A DNA stretch of 64,000 nt, taken from NCBI RefSeq assembly GCF_030315745.1, contig NZ_JASXSH010000014.1, forward strand, positions 62,001 to 126,000. The letters are read 5' to 3'. This DNA is from Gordonia heveisoli (GTDB taxonomy: Bacteria; Actinomycetota; Actinomycetes; Mycobacteriales; Mycobacteriaceae). Of the stretch, positions 1-8,470 are shown piece by piece. Under the pieces are notes generated by a model. The model was not told where the DNA came from, made no database searches, and worked only from the letters and a program-made list of their open reading frames with translations. The position numbers were made by a program, and so were the translations under genes. Positions within the stretch are counted from its first letter, which is position 1. Each line of letters starts with the position of its first letter.

Positions 1-142
1 CCTGGTCAAGGGCTTGCCCGCCGACGACCGACAGGCGATCATGTCTCGGCTCCCGGCGATCCTGCGGATCCTGACGCGTCTGGGTGAGCGCTCCTTCGCC
101 CGCCGCGACCGCCGCGCGTTCTTCTACGATCCGCGCCGCTGA
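1..142 (+). CDS. C-terminal end of an unidentified protein (partial)
   Basis: An open frame enters from the left edge and ends at TGA 140-142, leaving 46 codons. The visible tail is rich in Arg and hydrophobic residues (LVKGLPADDRQAIMSRLPAI near the edge, then an Arg-rich stretch ending YDPRR). No motif decides a family. A DNA-binding or small regulatory protein is possible but not supported. It converges on the acyl-CoA dehydrogenase gene 26 bp away. Confidence 0.5.
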   Translation, partial: LVKGLPADDRQAIMSRLPAILRILTRLGERSFARRDRRAFFYDPRR

Positions 143-168
143 CCGGGCGCGGGGCCGCCCACGACCGG

Positions 169-1308
169 TCAGCGCGCCAGGGTGCGGCCGATGACCAGAC
201 GCTGAATCTGGTTGGTGCCCTCGAAGATCTGGGTGATCTTGGCCTCGCGCATATACCGTTCCACCGGGAAGTCCCGCGTATAGCCGTAGCCGCCGAACAC
301 CTGCACCGCGTCCGTGGTCACCTTCATCGCCGCGTCGGTGGCGACGAGTTTGGCGGTCGCGGCGGCGCGCGAATAGTCCATCCCGGCATCACGCCTGCGT
401 GCGGCGTCGAGGTAGGTGGCGCGCGCGGAATCCACCGCCGCGGACATGTCGGCGAGGACGAACGACAGCCCTTGATGGTCGATGATCTTGCGACCGAAGG
501 TGGTTCGTTCCTGTGCATAGTCGACGGCCGCATCGAGGGCGGCCTGTGCGAGTCCGGTCGCGACGGCGGCGATGCCGAGCCGGCCGGCGTCGAGTGCCGA
601 GAACGCGATCGACAACCCCTGCCCCTGGGCACCGAGGAGACGATCCTCGTCGACGAAGGCGTCGTCGTAGGAGGCGGCGGTCGTCGGTACGGCGTGCAGA
701 CCCATCTTGTCCTCGGGTTTGCCGAAGCCGAGGCCCTCGGTGTCCGCGGGTACCAGCAGGCAGGAGATCCCCTTGGAACCCTCGCCGGTGCGCGCGAACA
801 GGTTGTAGACGTCGGCGATGCCGCCGTGGGTGATCCAGGCCTTGGCGCCGTTCACCCGGAAACCGCCGTCGACCGGGGTCGCCCGGCAGTTCAGTGCCGC
901 CGCATCGGAACCGGCCTGCGGCTCGGAGAGGCTGTACGCGCCGATCAGCCGGCCGTTGAGCAGATCCGGCAGCCATCGGCGACGCTGCTCGTCGGTGCCG
1001 AAGTTCATCAGCGGGTGGCAGGCGAGACCGTGCACACTGATCGCGACGGCCACCGACGCCCACCGAGCTCCGAATTCTTCGAGTACCTGGAGGTACACCT
1101 CATAGGGCTGGCCGCCACCGTCCCATTCCTCCGGGTAGGGCAGGCCGAGCAGGCCGGCCGCACCGAGTTCGGCGAAGAGACCGTCGGGGTAGGTGTGGTT
1201 GCGCTCGTGGTCGTCGACGATCGGCGCCATCCGCTTGTCGGCGAAGTCGCGGGCCAACGCGATCAGATCGTGCGCCTCGTCGGTGGGCAGCAGACGTTCG
1301 ACGGGCAT
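169..1308 (-). CDS. acyl-CoA dehydrogenase
   Basis: A 379-residue FAD enzyme of the acyl-CoA dehydrogenase family. It should introduce an alpha,beta double bond into an acyl-CoA and pass electrons to electron-transfer flavoprotein in the cytosol. Visible motifs are the flavin-contact segment YSLSEPQAGSD, the WITHGG segment of the middle beta domain, the RTTFGRKI stretch at the start of the C-terminal helical domain, and the catalytic-base region IFEGTNQIQ, with Glu at about residue 363. The start at 1308 is chosen because GGAGGT lies six bases upstream; an upstream in-frame start would lack this and run through the operator. It is divergent from a TetR gene and shares its control region. The substrate cannot be told from sequence; short or branched chain is likely from the length. 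Confidence 0.9.
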   Translation of the reverse strand: MPVERLLPTDEAHDLIALARDFADKRMAPIVDDHERNHTYPDGLFAELGAAGLLGLPYPEEWDGGGQPYEVYLQVLEEFGARWASVAVAISVHGLACHPLMNFGTDEQRRRWLPDLLNGRLIGAYSLSEPQAGSDAAALNCRATPVDGGFRVNGAKAWITHGGIADVYNLFARTGEGSKGISCLLVPADTEGLGFGKPEDKMGLHAVPTTAASYDDAFVDEDRLLGAQGQGLSIAFSALDAGRLGIAAVATGLAQAALDAAVDYAQERTTFGRKIIDHQGLSFVLADMSAAVDSARATYLDAARRRDAGMDYSRAAATAKLVATDAAMKVTTDAVQVFGGYGYTRDFPVERYMREAKITQIFEGTNQIQRLVIGRTLAR

Positions 1309-1335
1309 TGGGGCACCTCCAGGGAGAACACGGTA

Positions 1336-1380
1336 ATGAGACCACAAATAGTACTCAGGTCTCATCTACAGTACTATTTG
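1336..1380. promoter_or_regulatory. interlocked double inverted repeat, probable TetR operator
   Basis: Two perfect inverted repeats interlock in the divergent promoter region. CAAATAGTACT at 1345-1355 pairs with AGTACTATTTG at 1370-1380. ATGAGACC at 1336-1343 pairs with GGTCTCAT at 1358-1365. Both have 14-base spacers. AGTACT, itself a palindrome, occurs twice at a 20-base spacing, close to two helical turns. This suits binding by TetR dimers and would repress both the dehydrogenase and the TetR gene. The binding is inferred. Confidence 0.75.
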
Positions 1381-1447
1381 TCCATTCCCCATGGTTGCTG
1401 ATCCCGGCGTTTGTCGAGCCCTGGCTACACCGACAAGGAGGCACACG

Positions 1448-2050
1448 ATGCCCGCTCCCGAGGGTTTCGCGACGCGTCGCCGGGCCGCACTCTTCGACGA
1501 TCTCGTCACGCTGATGCTCGCCGAAGGTTTCGCACATCTGTCGGTCGCCGACATCGCGCAACGTCTGCGCTGCTCGAAGTCGACGCTGTACACCCTCGCC
1601 GACAGCAAGGAGCAGCTCGCCACCGCCGCGGTGACCCACTTCTTCAAGCGCGCGACCCGCGAAGTGGAGGACCGGGTCGCGGCAAGCACCGACGTACGCG
1701 AACGGGTCGTCATCTATCTGCTCGCGGTCGGCGAGGCCCTGTCGGTGGCCTCCGACCAGTTCATGCGCGACCTCGACGACTTCGGTCCGACGCATGCGCT
1801 CTATGAGCGCAACACCGTCGCGGCGTCCGCCCGGGTCGCCGAACTCATCTCGGCCGGGGCCGACGCCGGCGTGTTCCGCAGCGTCGACGCCGGTTTCGCC
1901 GCCGACCTCACCGCGACGATGATGCGGCGGATCCAACGTCGCGAAGTGCGCGACGCCACCGGACTCGACGACGCGACCGCCTATCGGCAGCTCGCGTCGA
2001 TCCTCTTCGCCGGCATCGACGCGGGCAACGCCTCCCCCGCCCTTCCGTAA
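1448..2050 (+). CDS. TetR-family transcriptional regulator
   Basis: A 200-residue regulator. The N-terminal helix-turn-helix covers about residues 15-60, with VADIAQRLRCSKSTLYTLA as the recognition region. The C-terminal two thirds is a helical ligand-binding and dimerisation domain. The start at 1448 follows AAGGAGG at a normal distance; an upstream in-frame ATG lacks a ribosome site. It is divergent from the acyl-CoA dehydrogenase, and the palindromes between them suggest that it represses that gene and itself until an acyl-CoA or related ligand binds. It converges on the sacsin-like gene with 16 bp between them. Confidence 0.88.
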   Translation: MPAPEGFATRRRAALFDDLVTLMLAEGFAHLSVADIAQRLRCSKSTLYTLADSKEQLATAAVTHFFKRATREVEDRVAASTDVRERVVIYLLAVGEALSVASDQFMRDLDDFGPTHALYERNTVAASARVAELISAGADAGVFRSVDAGFAADLTATMMRRIQRREVRDATGLDDATAYRQLASILFAGIDAGNASPALP

Positions 2051-2066
2051 CTTCGCGATCCGAAGG

Positions 2067-4865
2067 TCACCGTCGCAGGTGGGCCACGCCGCGCTCGTCC
2101 ACCCACCATCGCACCGAGACCTCGACCACCGGATCGTCGTTGTGGCGCACCGAGATCCGCAGATCGTCGTGCAGCCGCACCTCTCCGACGACGATCGGGC
2201 GACCGGATTCCACCGCAAAGCGCACCGCCGGGGCACTGTCTTTGGTGGCCGCCTGCCCCACGTCGGTCACCCAGGTGTGCACCACCTCGGAGGCGGTCGG
2301 CAGATCCAGGATCTCGGCGAGCAGTTCGGCCGCCTCGGGGTCGGCGTCGGTGCCGGCGAGCACCACTTCTCCAGCGCGCAACACCTGCGCCAGCCAGGGC
2401 CGGTCGAGGACCAACCCATCGTCGACGACCTCCCCCGACATCGCTCGCGCCACCCCACCGGACGGCAGGTCGTCGATGCCGAACACCCCTGCCCGGTACG
2501 CCGCGACCAGCGCGGCATGCACACCGACCGCCACCCCCGGACTGATGCTCCGGTCGGCGTCGGCCAGATTGCTCAGCAGGGTGGCGGCGTCGTCGGCCTG
2601 CTCGGGAACCGGTCCGGCCAAGGCGCCGGCCAGCCGATCGGCGTCGGGATGGTCCAGCACGTCGAGGACACCGGCGTGCGCGGTGTCCGACGGTGCCCGG
2701 TAGCGGCCGAGCGGCAGCCCGCCGATGACCGCGTAGCGGCGCAACCACCAGGCCGTGTATCCGTCCCGGTCGGTGAGCAGTTCGGCGATCACCGGATCGG
2801 CGACCATCAGTTCCAGCGCTGCCGCCCAACAACTCTCGTCGATCAGGTCCAGGTCACGAACGGCCCGCAATCGTTCCGGTGGCGACGCGGGGCGATCCCA
2901 CCACAGCTGCTCGTCAGGCAGATCGTGATCGGGCGCGGTGGGCAGTTCGTCGTCGGTGAGCAGGAATCCGTATCCGACGCCCAGCCGCCGCAGCTCCGCA
3001 GGCTCGGCATGGTCGTATACCTCGTCGGCCACCAGACCGAACGGATGGTCGTCGACGAGCACCGACCGCAGTGGGCTGTCGGCGAGGAGAAGTTCGTCGG
3101 CCGGACGCAGTTCGCCGTCGACGTCGAGTAGCGGAAGTGCTGCGAGCCAGCCCGGTACCGGCGCATCGGGATCGGCCCGCAACAGCGCGACGACGTCGTC
3201 CAGCAGTGTCTGCGCGTCCTCGACCGGATCGTCGTCCGGGTCACAACCCTCCACCAGCGACCGCAGCCCCGGATCCGACAACGCTTCGGAAATCGACAGT
3301 CGTTGCGCACCAAGACGTTCCAGAAGTGGATGAACCGCATCGGGATGTACGGTCGGCAACCATGACAGCGGCCGGGTGAGTTCGGTGGCCGGCACCACCA
3401 CACCCCGCACGCCGATCGCCATCCGGCCGTCGGCGCGTGGCACCGGCAGCGCGGCGAGTTCGGCAGCCTCATGTGAGGTCGGCACCAGTGGTGCAAGCGC
3501 GCTGTAGAGCGCGTGCCACCACACCGGCTCACGGTCGACGCCCACGAGGCGATCGGCCAGCGCCGCCAGACCGATCTCGTGTACCCCCAGACGGTGTAGG
3601 ACCGGCAGCTGCGCCGACCCGGACAGGTCGGGATGCACCAGATCCGCGAAGATCGGCTCGAGTACCCGCGCGAGTTCGGCGGTCAGCCCCATCAGAACAC
3701 TCGCCCGGGTGGGGATCAGATCGGTGCCGTCGGCACCCGGCAGCCACCGCCCGTCGGTCAGCTGCGCGCGCACCGCGGTGACGAGCCGGGCGTCGTCGCG
3801 ATTGCGGGCCCGGTGTTCCTCGGGCACCAGCGCCAGCCGTCGAGCCGGCTCGATCGCAACCATCAGGTCGACATAACCCGTTGCCGCCGAAGTGATGTCG
3901 GCGTCGGGATGGAGATGCCGACGGTCGGGGGTGAGCGGCAGTGCGGTGATCACCCGGGCGGGCAGACTCAGCTCGATTCCGGTCGGGGTGGGCGCCCGCA
4001 ACACCTCCCGGGCGCCGGCCGTGCCGTCGGTGCGCACCAGCCATCGCGTGGCCCCCGCCCGCACCTGCGTCCACCGCCGGATGTCGGGTTCGGCGCCCGG
4101 TGCACCCGCCGTCAGCGTCAGCACCGCCGCGGACGGCCCGGCCTCCCCCGGAATCTGGGATTCGTCGATGTCACATCGCCAGTCGCCGATCGTGATCGAG
4201 GACAGGGCATCCAATTCCAGCAGCAGATCGGCTGCCTGTGTCCGCATCTCGGCCAGCATCGTCGCCGACGTCGCGGCGAGGTCGGCGTGCAGGGTGAGCA
4301 CCACCTCGGTGTCGAACCCGTCGGTCGGAGCCTGTGTACCCGGCCAGGGCAGCCGTAGCAGCGGCACCTCGTCGGGCCGGGGAGCCCGGCCGGCTTCGGC
4401 CTGCACCGCCGCGCAGGTCTGGGTCCGGTCGAAGAGCACCGTACCGGTGGTGGAACGGAGTTCGACGCGGTCGGCGACCGCCGCAGTCGCGGAGAAGCCG
4501 ACACCGAACCGTCCGACCTGGGTGCCGGCGGACTCCGTATCGGGACCGTCCGGCTTCCCGGACACCCGCAACGCCGACAGCGAGCGGACACCGTCGGCGG
4601 TCAGCGGTGCGCCGGTATTGGCGACGTGCAGCTCGGTGCCATGTATCCAGACCGCGAGATGTCCGGGTACCCCGGCGGCGGCCGCGGCGTCGGCGGCATT
4701 GGCGGCCAGTTCGGTGAGCAGCCGGTCACGGTAGCCGACGGTGACCAGATCGGTCTCGGTGGCGACGTCCTCGGCCAGCCGGGTCGTCGACGTTGTCCAC
4801 GCGGCGAGGGTGGACGCCCGGATGGCTGCGGTGCCGAACGGGTCAGCTGTGTCCGGCCCGGTCAT
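2067..4865 (-). CDS. sacsin-like GHKL ATPase-domain protein
   Basis: A 932-residue cytosolic protein whose first 200 residues look like an Hsp90/histidine-kinase (GHKL) ATP-binding fold. The N-box Asn is in LLTELAANAADAA, the G1-like box is HVANTGAPLT and the G2-like box is GRFGVGFSA. The remaining roughly 700 residues are acidic, Leu/Ala/Asp-rich and have no recognisable catalytic domain. In sacsin, a similar N-terminal module is linked to chaperone work, and related large actinobacterial proteins are annotated as sacsin N-terminal ATP-binding-like. The client is unknown. It lies 51 bp downstream of the DUF3027 gene on the same strand, so the two probably form an operon. No strong ribosome site precedes the ATG at 4865. 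Confidence 0.75.
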   Translation of the reverse strand: MTGPDTADPFGTAAIRASTLAAWTTSTTRLAEDVATETDLVTVGYRDRLLTELAANAADAAAAAGVPGHLAVWIHGTELHVANTGAPLTADGVRSLSALRVSGKPDGPDTESAGTQVGRFGVGFSATAAVADRVELRSTTGTVLFDRTQTCAAVQAEAGRAPRPDEVPLLRLPWPGTQAPTDGFDTEVVLTLHADLAATSATMLAEMRTQAADLLLELDALSSITIGDWRCDIDESQIPGEAGPSAAVLTLTAGAPGAEPDIRRWTQVRAGATRWLVRTDGTAGAREVLRAPTPTGIELSLPARVITALPLTPDRRHLHPDADITSAATGYVDLMVAIEPARRLALVPEEHRARNRDDARLVTAVRAQLTDGRWLPGADGTDLIPTRASVLMGLTAELARVLEPIFADLVHPDLSGSAQLPVLHRLGVHEIGLAALADRLVGVDREPVWWHALYSALAPLVPTSHEAAELAALPVPRADGRMAIGVRGVVVPATELTRPLSWLPTVHPDAVHPLLERLGAQRLSISEALSDPGLRSLVEGCDPDDDPVEDAQTLLDDVVALLRADPDAPVPGWLAALPLLDVDGELRPADELLLADSPLRSVLVDDHPFGLVADEVYDHAEPAELRRLGVGYGFLLTDDELPTAPDHDLPDEQLWWDRPASPPERLRAVRDLDLIDESCWAAALELMVADPVIAELLTDRDGYTAWWLRRYAVIGGLPLGRYRAPSDTAHAGVLDVLDHPDADRLAGALAGPVPEQADDAATLLSNLADADRSISPGVAVGVHAALVAAYRAGVFGIDDLPSGGVARAMSGEVVDDGLVLDRPWLAQVLRAGEVVLAGTDADPEAAELLAEILDLPTASEVVHTWVTDVGQAATKDSAPAVRFAVESGRPIVVGEVRLHDDLRISVRHNDDPVVEVSVRWWVDERGVAHLRR

Positions 4866-4880
4866 CGCAGCAGACAGTTC

Positions 4881-4910
4881 TGGGCAGACGGTCGGTGGGC
4901 AGACGGTCGG
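4881..4910. repeat. tandem 15-bp direct repeat, two copies
   Basis: TGGGCAGACGGTCGG occurs twice, head to tail and identical, in the 51-bp gap between the DUF3027 gene and the sacsin-like gene. It occupies the untranslated leader just upstream of the ATP-binding protein start. It may be a recent slippage duplication; a regulatory role is possible but not shown. Confidence 0.85.
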
Positions 4911-4916
4911 TCTCCG

Positions 4917-5729
4917 TCAGGCGCGCGCGACGTCACGATCGGCGTCGTAGGTCACGACCTCCAGGGCACCGTCGTCGTAGGCGTCGTAGGCGGGCCCGTT
5001 GTCCGGACGCGGCGCCGCGATGTCGGAATGCGCGCCGCAACCGTATTCGGCGGATACGACGCGGCCGTCGGCGGCGAACTCGTTGGCGCACGCACCGAAG
5101 GCCGCGCGCAGCGACCCCGACAGCGGCACGTAGAAGCCACAGCTGCAGCACGGGTACTTGGCGGCCTGCGCCATCTCCGAATTCGGTCCGAAGTCCCCGT
5201 CGTACCACCGCTGCGCGGCGTCGGCGCGACCGTCGGAACTCAGCAGCCGACGCCGGCCGAGGCCCAGCTCACCGGCGACCTGCGCGATGTCGTCGGGGTC
5301 GACGGTCTCAGATTCGAAGCGGAATTCGTCACCGGTGTCGATCTGGTTGGGCACCAGGCGCGGATCGTCGGCTTCGGCGGCGAGCAGGTCGCCGGGTCCG
5401 AGATCGCCGGTGCTGATCCGATCGGCCCACGGCACCCACTCCGGGGCGAGCAGCGAACCGTCACCCGGCAGCAACACGACCTCGCTGACGGTGACGTCGT
5501 CGGCGTCGGGCGCACCGGCCAGGACCACGCACCACTGCCAGCCGCGATAGCCGGGCAGATCGGCGTCGAAGTAGTGCGCCGCGGCCCACTCACCCTCGGC
5601 GATGCTGCGCCGGTGGGGACCCGGAACCTGACCGTCGGCGACCAACGCCGCACGCGCGATCTCCACCGCATCGAGCAGCGCGTCGTTGCTCTCGGCCTGC
5701 GAACGGTCGGCACCAGTTGGTTCAGTCAC
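4917..5729 (-). CDS. DUF3027 family protein
   Basis: A 270-residue soluble protein matching the actinobacterial DUF3027 family as I recall it. The C-terminal part carries a cysteine cluster (YPCCSCGFYVPL, then FGACANEF, then YGCGAHSD) that looks like a metal-binding, zinc-ribbon-like site. Its function is not known. The start is taken as GTG 5729 (VTEPTGADRS); longer in-frame versions extend through low-complexity sequence into the divergent promoter. It lies just upstream of the sacsin-like ATPase on the same strand and is divergent from the MFS gene, with about 86 bp between them. Confidence 0.8.
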   Translation of the reverse strand: MTEPTGADRSQAESNDALLDAVEIARAALVADGQVPGPHRRSIAEGEWAAAHYFDADLPGYRGWQWCVVLAGAPDADDVTVSEVVLLPGDGSLLAPEWVPWADRISTGDLGPGDLLAAEADDPRLVPNQIDTGDEFRFESETVDPDDIAQVAGELGLGRRRLLSSDGRADAAQRWYDGDFGPNSEMAQAAKYPCCSCGFYVPLSGSLRAAFGACANEFAADGRVVSAEYGCGAHSDIAAPRPDNGPAYDAYDDGALEVVTYDADRDVARA

Positions 5730-5815
5730 GTTTCCAGTGTGCAATATCGCCGACCGGCCGCGCACAACGACCCGCATACCGCACACGCCCGCCCGGATAG
5801 GGAACAATATTCAGT

Positions 5816-7771
5816 GTGCACCGACCGAGTTCCCGCCAACACGACGAGGGGCGCGGGGCCCCACGAGGTCCGGCGAACCCGCGTCAGTCCCGATCCGCCG
5901 GTGATCGGGATCGTCGCCCGCCCGGTGACCACCCTGGTACCGCCAACTATCCGGTGAACGATCCCGGCCCCGGACACCCCGGGACACGCACGCGCCGACC
6001 TGCTCCTGGCTGGGGTGCCGCCTCGACGCCGAGCGGTCCCGGACGCAACGCCTACCTGCCGCCGCCGACCCACAATCCGCACCTGCCGCCCCTCGACGAG
6101 CAGGACACCACCCCCCATCCGAATGACCGGCCCCGGACGCGACCGATGGGGGCGGCCGACCCGCAGATGCCGAGGAAGCTGACGGTGGCGCGGGTCGCGG
6201 CGATGCGCAGTCGCGAGCTGACCGGCAAGGGCATCAACAAGATCGCCGCGGCGGCTACCGCCGACGGCGCCGACCAGTCCGGGCTGACCGCCCTGACGCT
6301 GCCGGTGGTGGCGAATTTCGCGGTGGATGCCGCGATGGCCGTCGCCCTGGCCAACACCCTCTTCTTCGCCTCGGCGTCGGGTGACAAGGGCGGTGTCGCC
6401 CTGTACCTGCTGCTGACCATCGCACCCTTCGCGCTCATCGCGCCGCTGATCGGGCCGATGCTCGACCGGCTGCAGAAGGGGCGCCGGATCGCGATGGCCA
6501 CCACCTTCGCGCTGCGTGTGGTGCTGGCACTGCTGATCATGGCCAACGTCACCTGGGACGACGCGGCCGACCAGCTCAGCTACGACCCGTATGTGCTGTA
6601 TCCGTGCGCCCTCGGCCTGCTGGTGCTGTCCAAATCCTTCGGCGTCCTCAAATCCGCGGTGACCCCGCGCGTGGTCCCGCCGACGATCGACCTGCCGCGC
6701 ACCAACTCCCGGCTGACGACCTTCGGGCTCCTCGGTGGCACCATCGTCGGCGGCGCGATCGCCGGCATCGTCGAGGTCCTACTGAGCAAACTGCTGCCGT
6801 TCCACCTGCCCGGCGCACTGCTGTGGCTGGCCGTCGTCGCGGCCGCGGGCGCCTATTTCTGCATGCGGATCCCATCCTGGGTGGAGTCGACCGAGGGTGA
6901 GATCCCGACCACCATCACCTACCACGGCGAACCCGCCCGGTCGTCGGTCCCCGAACAGGAACCGAGTGCCCGCGGCGCTGCCAAGGGCATCGCCGCGAAG
7001 ATGCGTCAGCCGTTGGGCCGCAAGGTCGTCGCCGGACTGTGGGGCAACGGCACGATCCGCATCCTCACCGGTTTCCTGACGATGTTCATCGCGTTCTACG
7101 CCAAAGATCAGCAGACTCATCACGGCGCCAGCGGCGCCGAGCAGCTCATGCTGCTCGGTGTGCTCGGCGCTGCCGCCGGCATCGGCAATGCGATCGGCAA
7201 CGGCGCGGGCACCCGGCTGGAGCTGAAGAATCCGCCATCGATCATCGTGTGGGCCACCACCGCCTGCTTCGTGGTCGCGGTCGGTGCAGCGGTGTTCGGC
7301 AATGTCCTGGCCGCCGCCATCGCCGCTTTCGTCGCCTCCGGCGGCAGCGCCATCGGCAAGGTCTGCCTGGACTCCTCTATTCAGGATGATCTGCCCGACG
7401 AATCGCGGGCGTCGGCCTTCGGTTTGTCCGAGACGGTGCTGCAGCTGTCGTGGGTGGTCGGGGCCGCGCTCGGCGTCCTGCTGCCCCCGAAGATCTGGCT
7501 CGGTTTCACCGTCGTCGCGGTCCTGCTCGGCATCGGGCTGGTGCAGACGGTGCTGACGACCCGCGGTTCGACGCTGATCCCCGGTTTCGGCGGCCGACGT
7601 CCCGATCATGCGGCACCGACGATGGCGTTCGCGGCTCCCGAGACCACCACCCACGCCCGACGCGGCCCCGACGACCGCCCCGCAGGCCCGGGCGCCGCCA
7701 CCACCCGCGCCCACCAGCAACGTCCCCGCGGCTCCGCGCCCGGCGACCCGACCCAGTCCAGGAGGCGCTGA
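5816..7771 (+). CDS. MFS-type multispanning membrane transporter
   Basis: A long (651-residue) major-facilitator-type membrane protein. The first 110 residues are Pro/Arg/Asn-rich and probably cytosolic or over-called. The conserved core starts near MPRKLTVARVAAM. About twelve hydrophobic segments follow, in two halves split by a loop near residues 360-400. The GPMLDRLQKGRR segment fits the cytosolic loop typical of MFS proteins. The C-terminal tail, past about residue 585, is Pro/Arg-rich. Substrate unknown. I recall a similar protein in M. tuberculosis (Rv0876c), next to a DUF2771 protein as here. The start is uncertain: GTG 5816 may be leaderless, and ATG 6147 is a plausible alternative. 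Confidence 0.75.
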   Translation: MHRPSSRQHDEGRGAPRGPANPRQSRSAGDRDRRPPGDHPGTANYPVNDPGPGHPGTRTRRPAPGWGAASTPSGPGRNAYLPPPTHNPHLPPLDEQDTTPHPNDRPRTRPMGAADPQMPRKLTVARVAAMRSRELTGKGINKIAAAATADGADQSGLTALTLPVVANFAVDAAMAVALANTLFFASASGDKGGVALYLLLTIAPFALIAPLIGPMLDRLQKGRRIAMATTFALRVVLALLIMANVTWDDAADQLSYDPYVLYPCALGLLVLSKSFGVLKSAVTPRVVPPTIDLPRTNSRLTTFGLLGGTIVGGAIAGIVEVLLSKLLPFHLPGALLWLAVVAAAGAYFCMRIPSWVESTEGEIPTTITYHGEPARSSVPEQEPSARGAAKGIAAKMRQPLGRKVVAGLWGNGTIRILTGFLTMFIAFYAKDQQTHHGASGAEQLMLLGVLGAAAGIGNAIGNGAGTRLELKNPPSIIVWATTACFVVAVGAAVFGNVLAAAIAAFVASGGSAIGKVCLDSSIQDDLPDESRASAFGLSETVLQLSWVVGAALGVLLPPKIWLGFTVVAVLLGIGLVQTVLTTRGSTLIPGFGGRRPDHAAPTMAFAAPETTTHARRGPDDRPAGPGAATTRAHQQRPRGSAPGDPTQSRRR

Positions 7772-7773
7772 CC

Positions 7774-8325
7774 GTGTACCTGCACAACGGCGAGAAGAAG
7801 GCGCTCACGATCATCGCGGTGGTCGCCGTGGTCTTCGTCGTGGTGGTCGCCTCCACCACGTTCCTGCTGGTCCGCGACGAGCCCCGCGAGCATCCGCCGT
7901 ATCTGCATCTGGCCGTCGGCGGTGAGCTCTACAAGGTGGAACCGCGCTGGTACTGCGATGTCCTGCTGCGCGACTGCCATCCCAGTCCGAGCGAGGGTGG
8001 GATCCCCAACGCCCGTCAGACACCGCGCACCCCGATCCCGGTCGGTGAGTCGACGATGCTCACGGTGTCCTCGGATATCGCCGAGGGGCCGTGGAAACTC
8101 AACCTGCTCTATTCGACGCCGCGCGGGCTGACCGAGGTGCAGCGGCCGCTGTACAAGGCCGACAGCACCTACACGATCGTGCTGAAATCCGAGCCGGGCC
8201 GGGTGCTGCTCGGCCTCACCGTGCTCCTCCCGTCGGCGGTCGAACTGCCGGACGGCTCGGTGCCGGTCCGCGCCGAGCTGGCCGCCGACACCCGCCCGGA
8301 GGGATTCCGACTCCTCGATCGGTAG
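7774..8325 (+). CDS. DUF2771 family membrane-anchored protein
   Basis: A 183-residue protein with one N-terminal transmembrane or signal-anchor segment (about residues 11-30) followed by an extracytoplasmic domain. Its pattern, including the cysteine pair CDVLLRDC and a Pro-rich turn, matches the actinobacterial DUF2771 family. Function unknown. The GTG start at 7774 is preceded by AGGAGG at the correct distance and lies two bases after the MFS stop, so the two genes are co-translated. This pairing suggests an accessory subunit for the transporter, but that is inference. Confidence 0.8.
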   Translation: MYLHNGEKKALTIIAVVAVVFVVVVASTTFLLVRDEPREHPPYLHLAVGGELYKVEPRWYCDVLLRDCHPSPSEGGIPNARQTPRTPIPVGESTMLTVSSDIAEGPWKLNLLYSTPRGLTEVQRPLYKADSTYTIVLKSEPGRVLLGLTVLLPSAVELPDGSVPVRAELAADTRPEGFRLLDR

Positions 8326-8338
8326 CCGGACACTCCGA

Positions 8339-8367
8339 TGGCCGGGCCGGCGGAACCGACCCGGCCA
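8339..8367 (+). terminator. possible stem-loop terminator after the DUF2771 gene
   Basis: TGGCCGGG at 8339-8346 pairs perfectly with CCCGGCCA at 8360-8367, 13 bp after the DUF2771 stop. There is no T-run, so it is at best an actinobacterial-style hairpin terminator. Confidence 0.4.
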
Positions 8368-8380
8368 CTACGTCGAACCG

Positions 8381-8470
8381 CAGGCCCAGTAGTTGATGCA
8401 GGCCCAGTAGTTGATGCAGGCCCAGTAGTTGATGCAGGCTCAGTAGTTGATGCAGGCTCAGTAGTTGATG
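8381..8470. repeat. 18-bp minisatellite, five tandem copies
   Basis: Five head-to-tail units of CAGGCCCAGTAGTTGATG, three identical and two with a single C-to-T change (CAGGCTCAG...). The unit nearest the gene contains the last codons and stop of the SDR gene (Ile-Asn-Tyr-stop). The other four copies lie downstream of that stop, so the terminal codons have been duplicated outward by slippage. The array is 90 bp, has an exact 18-bp period and lies at the edge of the organosulfur island. Confidence 0.95.

Noticed and set aside
169-1308. DszC/SfnB-like monooxygenase
   Set aside because: It keeps the IFEGTNQIQ catalytic-base motif of true acyl-CoA dehydrogenases and lacks the HLDRHWRNIR signature.
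8381-8470. CRISPR array
   Set aside because: Units are directly adjacent without spacers, so this is a minisatellite.
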